Shown one piece after another: positions 16,342 to 29,940 of a stretch of 46,663 bases of DNA. The translations under genes and the position numbers were made by a program. This DNA comes from a virus. Where the stretch lies: positions 1 through 46,663 of IMG/VR virus record IMGVR_UViG_3300042511_000461; one strand, 5' to 3'. The notes under the pieces were generated by a model. That model saw nothing but the letters and a program-made list of their open reading frames with translations. It was not told where the DNA came from and did no database searches. Numbering within the stretch: the stretch's first letter is position 1; the number at the start of each line of letters is the position of its first letter.

Positions 16342-17558
16342 GGTTTTGTATTCAATAATTTTTTTAAATTTCTACTGTCTAGTAAAGGTATTTTTGTTAT
16401 TACATTACCTAATATGTTATAGTAGTATATTACATAGTTAAATTTATCTTTAATAAAATTATGCATTTCTTCTAAAATATCATACTGCATAGTCTCTCCT
16501 CTAATTTCCTTGTAGTTCCTAATATCTGAGTATTTGTTACAAGTTTCTTTTATACTCCTCTTTATAATTTCTATATTACTGAGGTTATATAATTTGCTTG
16601 GTACTTCCTTATGAGTTTCAGTATAGTAGATAACTAATATTTTATCATACTGTTTACTTAGTATTTCATAATTCAGATACTTACTATAATGTGTAACTAG
16701 GCATTTTAAAGTACCTGTTGAGTTTTTTATATTCTCTAAATACTTTAATGTAAGTCCTACTGGTTCACCTGATTGATCTAAATGCTCAGCTATAACAGAT
16801 GGAACTATGGATATTATTTTACCTAATCTTCTAATTCGTCTACATATTATAAAATCCGGTGGTGCTATATCATCTCCATCCTCATGCCACTTAGGTAGGG
16901 GTATTATTTTTTTTACATCACTACCTGATAACAACATGCATCCATTTCCTACAAATCCTACATCTTGATAATTTTCAATTGCTAAATCATCAATAGAACA
17001 TCCTTTCCAAGTCTCTTTCTTAAAACTTCCTACTATTCTTCTAGATGTTTCTACTTTCCGTACTGCTATTGTAGGCTCTACCCAAGTCTTATTAAAATAA
17101 ATACCACTTGCTATTCCGCAATTATTAATACTCTGATAAGATTTTAATAAATCTTCTAAAGCATTAACTGGCGGTATTGTATCGTCATCTACAAAATGAA
17201 CGTATGTTTCATTTTTTGCAGCATCTAATCCTATCTCAATATTCTCTAATGCAGCTCTATGTTTTTTTTCTGGGTCTTGTTGTCTTGTAAATGTTTCCCA
17301 TTCATTCCAACTCAAATCAGAATAGCATTTTGAAACTCCTTTTATATAAGAAATGTTATTATATTTACTACTTAATTCTAACTCTTTAATTCTATCTTTT
17401 ACCAATATTTCAAAGTCTGCATCGCATCCTAATACTATATACAGATTCACATCTATATTCTCAGGTACTTCTACATTTTTAAAATAACTTAGTAGAGGTG
17501 TTAATGAAAATTCTCTACCTATAATAACCGTTGCTATCCCGCAAGATGCATTACTCAT
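16338..17558 (-). CDS. GT-A fold glycosyltransferase (family 2-like)
   Basis: A 406-residue protein with features of a family 2-type glycosyltransferase. Residues 8-14 give the first beta strand (IATVIIG) and residues 37-46 a second (VNLYIVLGCD). The metal-binding DxD-type motif is HFVDDDTIPP with Asp124-126. A later WHEDGDDIAPPDFIICRRI segment would supply the acceptor-side acidic residues. The enzyme would move a sugar from a nucleotide-sugar to an acceptor in the host cytoplasm. The C-terminal 130 residues are Lys/Tyr/Ile-rich and unlike the catalytic domain. It lies 12 bases after the S74 fibre gene and is coupled (ATGA) to the next gene, so modification of a fibre protein is plausible; modification of host surface glycans is the alternative. 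Confidence 0.8.
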   Translation of the reverse strand: MSNASCGIATVIIGREFSLTPLLSYFKNVEVPENIDVNLYIVLGCDADFEILVKDRIKELELSSKYNNISYIKGVSKCYSDLSWNEWETFTRQQDPEKKHRAALENIEIGLDAAKNETYVHFVDDDTIPPVNALEDLLKSYQSINNCGIASGIYFNKTWVEPTIAVRKVETSRRIVGSFKKETWKGCSIDDLAIENYQDVGFVGNGCMLLSGSDVKKIIPLPKWHEDGDDIAPPDFIICRRIRRLGKIISIVPSVIAEHLDQSGEPVGLTLKYLENIKNSTGTLKCLVTHYSKYLNYEILSKQYDKILVIYYTETHKEVPSKLYNLSNIEIIKRSIKETCNKYSDIRNYKEIRGETMQYDILEEMHNFIKDKFNYVIYYYNILGNVITKIPLLDSRNLKKLLNTKP

Positions 17559-17570
17559 AACATTTATTTT

Positions 17571-19727
17571 TTATTTTTTTAATTCTTTAATTTCTTTTTG
17601 CAATTCTTTTATAGCTTCAATTAATAAAGGTATAATTTTATCATATTGAACAGCTTTCATTCCACTTTCTCTAGTTTGAACTGCTTCTGGTATTACTAGT
17701 TCAATTTCTTGAGCAATAACTCCAACATCATGTCCTTTATTACCATGGAATGGTTCATCTTCTATCCAATCAAATTCAACTCCACTAATTTGAGATATTT
17801 TTTCTAATGGAGAATCTATTTTTACAATATTATTTTTCCATCTTTTATCTGAAGTAGAATAAGCTACTATATCATTTGAGGCTTCAAATCTACCGGCAGT
17901 ATTGGTAGGTGTTATACCTAATCCCATAGCGCCACCAGCAGTAATCCAAACTCTATTTTGATCGTTTGTTCTAAGTATTAACGGAAAGTTCTGATAGTTA
18001 CCAAAAAATGAATATTGTCCTGCTACATTCCAGCCAAGTATAGTATCATTTTTAAAAGTAGCTCCCTCAAGCATACGAAATGTTGTATTATATGATGTAA
18101 CTGATGCATTATTATTTACTGAGAATTGCCCTAATGTATTATCAGTATTATTTACAGATACTTTTCCGTTGTCATGAATTGCCATTCTAGCAGTTCCAGC
18201 TGTTGAGAATCCTAATACATCTGCTGATATGTTATACATACCTGTATTGGTATCTCCTGTGAATGTGAATGTTGGCTCTCCTGCATAACCGTTCCCAGCT
18301 CGAACTTTTTCATATACTTCCAACTGAAATAATCTAGATGTACTTGCTGGATCTACATAATATGATGTGGTGCCAGTCTCGTAGAATATTGGTGCAGTGA
18401 TTTGAGTTGTTGCTGCTAAAGTAGTTGCGTTTAATGTACCTGTGCTAGATTGAATAGTAACTGCTGCTGCAGAATACGCCTGAGTAGTTGTAGATCCAGC
18501 TCCCCATAAAACTGGGTATGCTGTTCCATCTGTTCTGTTAGGTGAGTATGCAATTACACCTGCAGTAGTAGCTGTACCTGCATTTCCTGTTATATTAATA
18601 CCCCAGTTACCTGATGCTCCTGTTCCTGTTAGAGTCGGTGCGTATGAGTTATAGTTAGCACTGTTTAAGTAATATACCCAAGATCCAAAAGAACCTCCGG
18701 TTATATTTCTTGTTGCTAATTTATTTGCGTTATCCTCCCAACCCCATGCTACTTGTGTTCCCCAATAGTTTGACGCATTACTATGTCTCATATTTTGGTA
18801 GAACCACCAAGTATTTCCTGGACTGTTAGTTAAACTAGCTTGATCTCCTTGGTACCTAAAAGTATTTGCTGGTGTATTGTTAAAGTCTGTGTTTAAGTTT
18901 CCTGAGCTTCCTGCACTTAGAGCTGGTGCACTGAATTGTGTTCCAAATAATGTAGTTCCATCAAATGTTAAATTAGATGATCCTGCTGCAACGTTTGAAC
19001 TATTTTTGTATACTACTTGGTTTGCTGATCCTGCTGCTGGCCCTGTTGCACCGGTTACCCCTACTGTTCCAGTAGCTCCACTTACACCTATTACCCCAGT
19101 TGCCCCAGATACCCCGACTACTCCTGTTGCTCCACTTACACCTATTACTCCAGTAGCTCCACTTACACCTACTACTCCGGTTGCACCACTTACTCCTATT
19201 ACGCCTGTTGCTCCAGATACTCCTATTACGCCTGTTGCTCCAGATACTCCTATTACTCCAGTAGCTCCGCTTACTCCAATTGGTCCGGTTGCTCCTGTTA
19301 CACCTATCGGTCCTGTAGCTCCGCTTACTCCGATTACTCCTGTTGCTCCTGTTACTGTTGGTGTTTGTGCAAAAGTCGCATAAGAAGCTGTACCGAATAA
19401 TGAACCTGTTATGAAGGCTCGTGATCCTGATACTCTAATAGCTTCTGCTCCGTACTGTCCTATGTTTACTCTATTATCGGCAAAAGCTTCTATTACTGGA
19501 AGTCCTGCTATAGTATTTACTGAGAATAAAGAATCAGATAAGTCGTCAGATACTGTAAATAATCTTCCGTTAGTTCCGTTTACTGCCAATAAGTCTGTTC
19601 TTCCGGTAGAACCTGAACCTTGTAAGATTAATGATCCTGAGGCATCTTGAGTTAATGTTTCTTTAAAGTTCAAAGAACTTGTAAAGGACATTACACTGGA
19701 TGCTGGTGTTATTCTAATATCTGCCAT
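17571..19727 (-). CDS. Collagen-like tail fibre with C-terminal S74 self-cleaving chaperone
   Basis: A 718-residue fibre. Residues 1-125 are an attachment region, including the [10 protein letters not shown] motif shared with the 1661-residue fibre. Residues 126-230 are an unbroken collagen-like Gly-x-y tract (GVSGATGVI repeats). Residues 230-625 are beta-rich and probably receptor-binding, with repeated fibre motifs. Residues 626-718 form an S74 intramolecular chaperone: SDKRWKNNI gives the Ser626/Lys631 dyad, then [27 protein letters not shown] and a coiled-coil end. S74 domains guide trimer folding and then cut themselves off just before the Ser, so the mature fibre should lose 93 residues. 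It ends before the glycosyltransferase and begins one base after the stop of the 113-residue gene. Confidence 0.93.
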   Translation of the reverse strand: MADIRITPASSVMSFTSSLNFKETLTQDASGSLILQGSGSTGRTDLLAVNGTNGRLFTVSDDLSDSLFSVNTIAGLPVIEAFADNRVNIGQYGAEAIRVSGSRAFITGSLFGTASYATFAQTPTVTGATGVIGVSGATGPIGVTGATGPIGVSGATGVIGVSGATGVIGVSGATGVIGVSGATGVVGVSGATGVIGVSGATGVVGVSGATGVIGVSGATGTVGVTGATGPAAGSANQVVYKNSSNVAAGSSNLTFDGTTLFGTQFSAPALSAGSSGNLNTDFNNTPANTFRYQGDQASLTNSPGNTWWFYQNMRHSNASNYWGTQVAWGWEDNANKLATRNITGGSFGSWVYYLNSANYNSYAPTLTGTGASGNWGINITGNAGTATTAGVIAYSPNRTDGTAYPVLWGAGSTTTQAYSAAAVTIQSSTGTLNATTLAATTQITAPIFYETGTTSYYVDPASTSRLFQLEVYEKVRAGNGYAGEPTFTFTGDTNTGMYNISADVLGFSTAGTARMAIHDNGKVSVNNTDNTLGQFSVNNNASVTSYNTTFRMLEGATFKNDTILGWNVAGQYSFFGNYQNFPLILRTNDQNRVWITAGGAMGLGITPTNTAGRFEASNDIVAYSTSDKRWKNNIVKIDSPLEKISQISGVEFDWIEDEPFHGNKGHDVGVIAQEIELVIPEAVQTRESGMKAVQYDKIIPLLIEAIKELQKEIKELKK
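19038..19352 (-). repeat. Collagen-like coding repeat, S74 fibre
   Basis: About 105 codons of Gly-x-y triplets, dominated by an 18-base-type unit encoding GVSGAT and GVIGVS. Near-identical DNA units recur here and in the two blocks of the 1661-residue fibre gene. Confidence 0.85.
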
Positions 19728-19728
19728 A

Positions 19729-20070
19729 CTATTGTGTTAATTCTGCTAATGGTTTTGACCACTCCTCTGTTGATAATATAGTAAGAATTTCTTCATGAGT
19801 GTACTCTGTATCTCCTTCTTGGTAGATACTCGGTCTTCCGTACACCCCTGCAAGAGTTGTATGACTTGTTTCTTCCTGTGTTTCAGGATTAATACCGGTA
19901 TGTACTATATCCTCTAGTATTTCATTTATTTCATACTTAATAAAAGTCTTAGTACCATCTACCGATAGTCTTAAACTCTCTGGTGATGATTCTAATATCT
20001 GATTGAAATCAATCGATCCTGTTGCTGTGGTTGGTATTATTAACCATCTTCTATTCTCAAATGTACTCAT
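19729..20070 (-). CDS. Small fibre-locus protein downstream of the group I RNA
   Basis: A 113-residue protein beginning [20 protein letters not shown] and containing [15 protein letters not shown] and an acidic helical C-terminus. I recognise no family; small proteins with this kind of N-terminus occur beside phage fibre genes. Its ATG is about 30 bases after the end of the group I intron-like RNA, preceded by AAAGA, so it has its own start and is not an obvious 3' exon. It is followed after one base by the S74 fibre gene. Confidence 0.6.
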   Translation of the reverse strand: MSTFENRRWLIIPTTATGSIDFNQILESSPESLRLSVDGTKTFIKYEINEILEDIVHTGINPETQEETSHTTLAGVYGRPSIYQEGDTEYTHEEILTILSTEEWSKPLAELTQ

Positions 20071-20099
20071 ATTCTTTGAATATTAATTTAAAACTATTA

Positions 20100-20365
20100 C
20101 GGGTTTCCCCTAAGTGTTTATCCTATGCAACGAGCACACACTTTTGTTAACTATGTATTTCTACACAGGTCGGACTATATCATCATGCTTTATAAGCATG
20201 TTGGGCGCTCTAGCTGGTTATTAAGGAAACTTTATTCCTCCAGTAGTCTCTGAACCTTCTTGAGATGTATCTCAAGCTTGGCTGCTGATTTTCCAATCTT
20301 TAACATTGTTACACTTCGGTAGTTAAAGCTCTAAGGACGTTCCAGCAATTCACCCAATTTAAACA
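20100..20365 (-). ncRNA. Group I intron-like ribozyme core (subgroup IA type), no ORF
   Basis: On the minus strand the whole catalytic core is readable. P3 5' strand is GGGTG (20351-20355), pairing with CGCCC just before P8. P4 is TTGCTG with CAGCAG. A P5-type stem is CTTTAAC/GTTAAAG. P6 is followed by hairpin CTTGAGA-TACA-TCTCAAG. P7 is GACTA (20244-20248) with TAGTC inside GATATAGTCCG (about 20170-20180). P7.1 is CTGG/CCAG enclosing a P7.2 hairpin, P8 is CATGCTT-ATA-AAGCATG (20184-20200), P9 is CTGTGTA-GAAA-TACATAG (20151-20168), and further 3' hairpins end with GGG-GAAA-CCC (20101-20110). A candidate terminal G is at 20100. P7.1/P7.2 point to subgroup IA. The whole 20071-20394 gap is occupied by this RNA plus one promoter-like element. 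I could not find a convincing P1 or 5' splice site. Confidence 0.87.
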
Positions 20366-20372
20366 GGACATA

Positions 20373-20380
20373 TATAAATA
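20373..20380 (-). promoter_or_regulatory. TATTTATA promoter-like element just 5' of the group I RNA
   Basis: Coding-strand GTGCTATTTATATATG, 15 bases after the stop of the LamG protein at 20395 and about 17 bases before the P3 strand of the group I core. A transcript starting from it would begin almost at the ribozyme core. Confidence 0.5.
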
Positions 20381-20394
20381 GCACTAAAAATTAT

Positions 20395-21864
20395 CTAAGA
20401 CACATAAGGTGCTACTATTGTTTTATAAAACTCTTCTCCGTATGTTGATGTTCCTCCATTTGGAAATTCAAAACGAAGTGGACCACCTCTTTTACCTTTA
20501 TATACAGTAACTGATGTAAACCATTTTCCATTCTTATAAGAAGTCTGTACTCCATATTCAGTAAGCCTAGTAGGTGTTCCAATATCGTCTCTAGCTACTT
20601 CTATGTAATTGTCTGGGGATTGAAAACTTGCATCTGGTTTTTGGTATATAGTATAGGCTGGTGTTGTGGTAGCCATGTTTTCGCCACTTATATCTCCTTC
20701 TGTTCCGTCTGCTTCCCACCTTCTATTATACCTAGTAGCTCTATTACTTACTGCAAAGTAATACGTATCATACTCTATTCCAAATCTTGCATTATAGAAA
20801 TCAAAATTCTGTTTTACTTCTGCTGCCGTTAGTGCTCTGTTGTATATTTTTGCTACTGGTATTTCTCCTCCTTGGAAATATGACCAACTCCTACCTACTT
20901 GTATGTTAGTAGTTCCTATAAAAGATGCAATATTACTTGATCCTTGAAGTACTCCGTTTTTATAAATAAAAGCAGTTGTTCCATCATATACCCACAGTAC
21001 GTGTACCATTTCGTTTAACGCAACTGATCCTGCAGCGTAATCAGCACTATAATGAGCGAAGTATATGTTCCCATTCCTAAGACCATTATGCATTCCTTGA
21101 CGATATGCAGTTTGATCAGTTCCAAAAACCATATTATCCCCACTTATTGTATTAGTTACTTTAAATACGGCTTCCATTGTATATGGAGCATCATAAATAC
21201 CTAAAGCAGTAGCTGTCTTAGTAGTATTTATGTAATCATCGGTACCATCAAATACCATTTGAGCATTTGAATTAAAAGATACATTTGATAAATCTAATGT
21301 ACTGTTTCCTACTAATGGTAAAAGTCCTTGTGTTGCTGAACGAGTACCTGCTACGAATGGTGTTGTGTAAGATTTTAATTCTACTTGAGGATCATATAGA
21401 GTAACAGCTCCACCAGTATCGAAATTTATATCTAAGAAGTAGTAAGGTGCAGCGTAAGAACCTCTACTACTATACCCTGCTAACCTCCCTGATGTTGCTG
21501 TGGAATAGTTGAGGCCTGTAATACCTACATCACACCAATCAATTGATAACCCTCCTATTAGGTTTTCAAAATACACACTACTGTTATATGTCGCTCCATC
21601 TATTAAATCAGGTTGGTTTGGATACAACCTAACGGTGCTCACTCCTGTACCATTATTTACAAATCTAAATTTACCATTTCCTAAATCTGTTTTGGTACAT
21701 CTTCCGTAGATATCTCCTCCGCCGTTTATAAGGTTTGTAGCTCCAGCGCTGTATAGTAGGTTTACTGTAGGTTGTCCTATATACGAATTTCTAGTATCTC
21801 CTGTATCGTAAGCAAACACCGATCCTGATGTGACTGTTTTTCCGTATCCTTGTGCTACTGCCAT
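20395..21864 (-). CDS. LamG-domain tail fibre/adhesin, copy 2
   Basis: A 489-residue protein. Residues 1-35 (SVFAYDTGDTRNSYIGQPT) match the start of the 523-residue neighbour. Residues 35-165 form a beta-rich, CBM-like jelly-roll region ending in VELKSYTTPF. Residues 170-210 are nearly identical to the neighbour (GTRSATQGLLP ... FNSNAQMVFDGT). Residues 200-362 are a LamG/concanavalin-A-like domain closing with EIPVAKIYNRALTAAEVKQN. A further domain of about 125 residues, absent from the neighbour, reaches the C-terminus. LamG domains bind sugars or proteins, so a receptor-binding role is likely. It ends at TAG, after which the group I-like RNA begins. Confidence 0.82.
   Translation of the reverse strand: MAVAQGYGKTVTSGSVFAYDTGDTRNSYIGQPTVNLLYSAGATNLINGGGDIYGRCTKTDLGNGKFRFVNNGTGVSTVRLYPNQPDLIDGATYNSSVYFENLIGGLSIDWCDVGITGLNYSTATSGRLAGYSSRGSYAAPYYFLDINFDTGGAVTLYDPQVELKSYTTPFVAGTRSATQGLLPLVGNSTLDLSNVSFNSNAQMVFDGTDDYINTTKTATALGIYDAPYTMEAVFKVTNTISGDNMVFGTDQTAYRQGMHNGLRNGNIYFAHYSADYAAGSVALNEMVHVLWVYDGTTAFIYKNGVLQGSSNIASFIGTTNIQVGRSWSYFQGGEIPVAKIYNRALTAAEVKQNFDFYNARFGIEYDTYYFAVSNRATRYNRRWEADGTEGDISGENMATTTPAYTIYQKPDASFQSPDNYIEVARDDIGTPTRLTEYGVQTSYKNGKWFTSVTVYKGKRGGPLRFEFPNGGTSTYGEEFYKTIVAPYVS
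21242..21287. repeat. 46-base direct repeat, copy in LamG gene 2
   Basis: Identical over 46 bases to 22374-22419 and embedded in a longer region of high similarity. It encodes the conserved SNVSFNSNAQMVFDG-type junction before the LamG domain. Confidence 0.9.
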
Positions 21865-21865
21865 A

Positions 21866-23437
21866 TTAACTTAAATTAAAACGTGTTTTGTATTGTTGGT
21901 AGTTTTGTTTTATTTCTTGTGCTGTTAATGCTCTATTGTAAATTTTTGCTACCGGTATTTCTCCGTTTATGTTTGCTGCTGCTCCTTGGTCCTGTGCTCC
22001 TATTATAAGACTTGGATCTGAGTCTGATGTCCAGGTTCCTGCTGTGACAGTATCTGTGCTATCTAAAACTCCATTTATGTAGTATGTTAGTACTGTGTTG
22101 TTTAAGGTAGCTACTATGTGATGGTACCCTGGTGTTGTGCCAATATCTCCGTTACTGTAGTAGTCGTAATAGCTTCCATTAATTATGAAAGCTAAATGTA
22201 TTTTCGTAGTAGGGTATCTTCCGAACCACCATACAGTCCCTATACTGTTACTCCACCTAGTTATTACTGCTTCTACTCCTGAAGTATCGTTGAATTTTAC
22301 AACTGCTTCCCATGTTACATTTCGTGCAGATAGGTCAAATGGTTGTATTGCTCCACAATCTACATAATCATTCGTACCATCAAATACCATTTGAGCATTT
22401 GAATTAAAAGATACATTTGTTAAATCTATTGTACTATTTCCTATTACTGGAAGAAGTCCTTGTGTTGCTGACCGAGTACCTGCTATAAACTGGGTAGCAT
22501 GGTTTTTTTGCTCTACTTGTATATTAGCTAAATCAAGATCATAAACTGCTCCACCATCTGGGAACCAGTATGATATCAACGTATTATGGGTTGGTGTAAA
22601 AGTTATAGTATATGCTCTCCACTCTCCCACCGCACCTAAAGCACCTCCTCCGTAAAATACAGTAGCTCCTCCTGGTCCTCCGTAGTTGTAGTGTTGGAAT
22701 GAAACATACTTTCCTACTGCTGCGGCATTTACAGCTCGAAGCCAAAACGTAGTTGTAACGGATTGTCCTATTGTTACAGAAGCGTCGGATCCATACGCCA
22801 TTCCATCTACTCCGTCAACTCTAGGTACATGTAACCTAATACAGTCTGTTAATTTCCCTGTATATGGATTCCTATACCCATTTGGTATAATCTCTTTTAC
22901 AAGCCCTGAGTTAGGTTGGTGAGGGTTTCCAAACCATTTTGTTGGAAAGCTTGAAGCATTAATTGATATTCTTTGATCTAATGCTATACTATCGTGTACT
23001 TTAAAAGCTCCTGTTGCAAGGCTTATATATCCTTGAGACCCATCTTGAGATCCGTTATAAGCATGTAAAGTAAATTGAGTAGATGATATAGCTTTTACAA
23101 AATACTGAGTACCTGATGTAACTCCTCCTCCTGTTGTTTCAGGATTTATTACATCAAATGTTCTTAATCCATGAGCAGTTGAAGTTGTAACGATATTGCT
23201 TGAAATTCCTGATACAGTTGCTAAATTCCAATAAACACCACATCCGTTATTCCCACAGTACTGATTTGTATTGTAAGTCCCCCAACTATTTCCAAAAGTA
23301 GGTAGAGCGTTTAATCCTGGTGATGGTATAAGGTTTGCTGTAGGTTCTCCTATGTAAGAATTACTCACATCACCTGTATCGTAAGCGAATACTAAATTAT
23401 TTTCTCCTAATGTATTTGGTCCTCCTGCTACTGGCAT
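21866..23437 (-). CDS. LamG-domain tail fibre/adhesin, copy 1
   Basis: A 523-residue paralogue of the next gene. The N-terminus shares LVFAYDTGDVSNSYIGEPTA. An expanded middle of about 270 residues is Gly/Tyr/Thr-rich and beta-looking, with a CBM-like end (VEQKNHATQFIAGTRSATQG). Then comes the nearly identical junction and a LamG domain (about 360-523) ending EIPVAKIYNRALTAQEIKQN plus a short tail. It lacks the extra C-terminal domain of copy 2. Likely a receptor-binding or glycan-binding tail component. It starts one base after the stop of the 73-residue gene and ends one base before copy 2, in a tight operon. Confidence 0.82.
   Translation of the reverse strand: MPVAGGPNTLGENNLVFAYDTGDVSNSYIGEPTANLIPSPGLNALPTFGNSWGTYNTNQYCGNNGCGVYWNLATVSGISSNIVTTSTAHGLRTFDVINPETTGGGVTSGTQYFVKAISSTQFTLHAYNGSQDGSQGYISLATGAFKVHDSIALDQRISINASSFPTKWFGNPHQPNSGLVKEIIPNGYRNPYTGKLTDCIRLHVPRVDGVDGMAYGSDASVTIGQSVTTTFWLRAVNAAAVGKYVSFQHYNYGGPGGATVFYGGGALGAVGEWRAYTITFTPTHNTLISYWFPDGGAVYDLDLANIQVEQKNHATQFIAGTRSATQGLLPVIGNSTIDLTNVSFNSNAQMVFDGTNDYVDCGAIQPFDLSARNVTWEAVVKFNDTSGVEAVITRWSNSIGTVWWFGRYPTTKIHLAFIINGSYYDYYSNGDIGTTPGYHHIVATLNNTVLTYYINGVLDSTDTVTAGTWTSDSDPSLIIGAQDQGAAANINGEIPVAKIYNRALTAQEIKQNYQQYKTRFNLS
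22374..22419. repeat. 46-base direct repeat, copy in LamG gene 1
   Basis: Perfect 46-base match to 21242-21287 at a distance of 1132 bases. Recombination between the copies would fuse the N-terminal part of one LamG protein to the lectin domain of the other. Confidence 0.9.
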
Positions 23438-23438
23438 A

Positions 23439-23660
23439 TTATATAAATCTTTCTACTTCTACTATATTCCAGAATGGTAATCCTCTTAACTGAGCTTCCC
23501 ATCCGTCGAAGTATTCTTTATTAGTATTTTCTTCAGATAAGATCAATCCTCTTTGTTCAAAGATTATATTTCCTTCTAAATCTGTAATTACCTTATCCCA
23601 TGTACCCTCTCCTTGAGTGAGTATTAATTTCATAGGTTTTAATTGTGTATTTGCTGGCAT
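23439..23660 (-). CDS. Small unknown fibre-locus protein (73 aa)
   Basis: A 73-residue protein starting MPANTQLKPMKLILTQGEGT, with two probable beta hairpins and a C-terminal FDGWEAQLRGLPFWNI. I recognise no family. It lies 2 bases after the fibrinogen-like gene and 1 base before LamG copy 1, so it is certainly co-translated with receptor-binding proteins. It may be a fibre chaperone, but nothing in the sequence proves it. Confidence 0.6.
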   Translation of the reverse strand: MPANTQLKPMKLILTQGEGTWDKVITDLEGNIIFEQRGLILSEENTNKEYFDGWEAQLRGLPFWNIVEVERFI

Positions 23661-23662
23661 AA

Positions 23663-24396
23663 TTATTTTATATAAACTGCTCCGTAATTATGATAATCTC
23701 CTCCTGAACTATCCCAGTATGGTGCATCTTGGTATCCTCCTCCTGCAAACCAGTTTCCTGACCAACATCCCCCGTACCAGAATGGATTGTTATTGTAGAA
23801 GGTTGAACAGTTACCACTTCCGTACGCATCTTGATCATTGTCGTATGTTGTTAAGTTAAATCCATTAAGAGCATGGTAAGAGTACATACCTGGTGTTCCT
23901 GTCGATGTCTCATCACTTACAGCTGCTGCACCACTAAATGCATATGTCGAAGTAAAGTTATTAAATCTCCATCTATACCTTTTTGTATGTAATCCAGTTG
24001 ATCCTAATGCCGCACCTGTTGTTGTTGATACAAAATTTACTACTGTTACATAGCTTGAATTTGCTCTTTTTCCTAATAATTCCCAATACTTAGTTCCTAT
24101 CCAAATATTATAATTTGATAATCCTGATAGAGGTGAATACGGGTCTACTACCGGTCCTGCTGTATTTGTAGAACCTCCAGTTCTATAGTTACTTGTATTT
24201 ACAGCATTTGAGTATGTTAAATTTGACATACCTCCTGTATTAATTCTATTGGCTAAAACACATATCCAACCACCGCCATCATACTCCTGGTCTACATATA
24301 CAGTAACGTATTCCCCTCCAAGTTTTATTGAATAAAAACCTGAAGGACCTCTTACGTCTGAAACTTTATTATGTCTTGGTCCATGAATCTCAGCCA

Positions 24397-24397
<1 letters not shown>
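23663..24397 (-). CDS. Fibrinogen C-terminal-like receptor-binding protein
   Basis: A 244-residue protein with the layout of a fibrinogen-related (FBG/FReD) domain. Residues 16-50 read RGPSGFYSIKLGGEYVTVY followed by the acidic DQEYDGGGWICVLANR, equivalent to the G-x-Y-x-I ... Y-C-D-M ... GGGW opening. The end, about 195-244, has the paired-Cys, Trp/Gly/Asn-rich loop (NCSTFYNNNPFWYGGCW) and closes DYHNYGAVYIK. FBG domains bind acetylated sugars and other surface ligands in animals and occur in some phage tail proteins. A host-receptor adhesin is inferred. Its ATG overlaps the stop of the 1661-residue fibre gene (TAATG), suggesting the two are made together and perhaps form one fibre. Confidence 0.75.
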
Positions 24398-29382
<4,985 letters not shown>

Positions 29383-29450
29383 ATTAAGTATTATTACGAT
29401 TGGTTACCGGATTGCCGGCCCACTTCCTTCTTCAGGTCTATAATATATAA

Positions 29451-29458
29451 TATAAATA
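29451..29458 (-). promoter_or_regulatory. TATTTATA promoter-like element before the giant-fibre operon
   Basis: Coding-strand GATATTTATATTATAT. It is 68 bases from the fibre ATG, the longest leader but one. The leader contains the short GC-rich inverted repeat CCGG-CAAT-CCGG. Confidence 0.5.
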
Positions 29459-29460
29459 TC

Positions 29461-29685
29461 TTATAGTTCTGCTTTAGCAGCTTTTTCTATCTTTAGAATA
29501 CCTGCTTGCTTTTTTTTCTCTTCTTCCTCAATCATAGTACGGATTTGAGAAATCTCTTGATCTAGTTTTACTTGAAGAGTAGCTACAAAGATAGCCGAAG
29601 CCCCTTTTATTTCGATTACGTTAAGTGATTGTCTTAGGAGGTTTATTTCTTCTAAGGATAAGTTATCTATGCTAAATAAGTTCAT
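29461..29685 (-). CDS. Small helical protein (74 aa), unknown
   Basis: A 74-residue protein, helical throughout. It begins MNLFSIDNLSLEEINLLRQS and ends in a Glu/Lys-rich coiled-coil-like segment. It sits between the giant-fibre leader and the terminator that ends the previous unit. I recognise no family; similar short helical proteins accompany fibre genes in related phages, but it lacks the YGxGSID motif of the other two small coiled-coil proteins here. Confidence 0.6.
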   Translation of the reverse strand: MNLFSIDNLSLEEINLLRQSLNVIEIKGASAIFVATLQVKLDQEISQIRTMIEEEEKKKQAGILKIEKAAKAEL

Positions 29686-29733
29686 ATGTTTTTCTTTTTA
29701 AGTTATGAGATTTTTTTTAAAGAATCAACTAAC

Positions 29734-29754
29734 AAAAAAGAGCCCTAAGGCTCT
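29734..29754 (-). terminator. Intrinsic terminator after the 60-residue gene
   Basis: On the minus strand, AGAGCC-TTAG-GGCTCT is followed by TTTTT, 3 bases beyond the stop of the 60-residue gene. A perfect 6-bp stem and T run make this a clear terminator. Confidence 0.82.
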
Positions 29755-29757
29755 TGT

Positions 29758-29940
29758 TTATTTTTCTAATCTTTCTAATTCTTTTGTTACCTTAACCCAT
29801 ATATTGTAAAACGTCTCAAATTCATGTCCTGTGTAGGTTGCCGATCTCAATTTTAAGAGTAAAAACTTTAACTCTTCTGCTGTAAAACTTTCAGTCTCTT
29901 CTTGTTTTAGTTGAGGCCTAATCTTGTCTATTAATCCCAT
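29758..29940 (-). CDS. Small unknown protein (60 aa)
   Basis: A 60-residue helical protein, MGLIDKIRPQLKQEETESFT followed by a Leu-rich helix and FYNIWVKVTKELERL. No family recognised. It lies 25 bases downstream of the 356-residue fibre protein and directly before a terminator, so it closes that transcription unit. Confidence 0.55.
   Translation of the reverse strand: MGLIDKIRPQLKQEETESFTAEELKFLLLKLRSATYTGHEFETFYNIWVKVTKELERLEK

Noticed and set aside
20395-21864. LamG gene as 5' exon of the group I intron
   Set aside because: The gene has its own stop before the RNA, and neither the stop-proximal sequence nor the following bases form a convincing P1 with a guide. The downstream gene also has its own ATG. 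Splicing to join them cannot be excluded, so it is listed only as one possibility.
29400-29445. GC-rich inverted repeat (CCGG-CAAT-CCGG) before the giant-fibre gene as a terminator or riboswitch
   Set aside because: The stem is only 4 bp, no T run follows and there is no further conserved structure. It is noted as part of the leader only.
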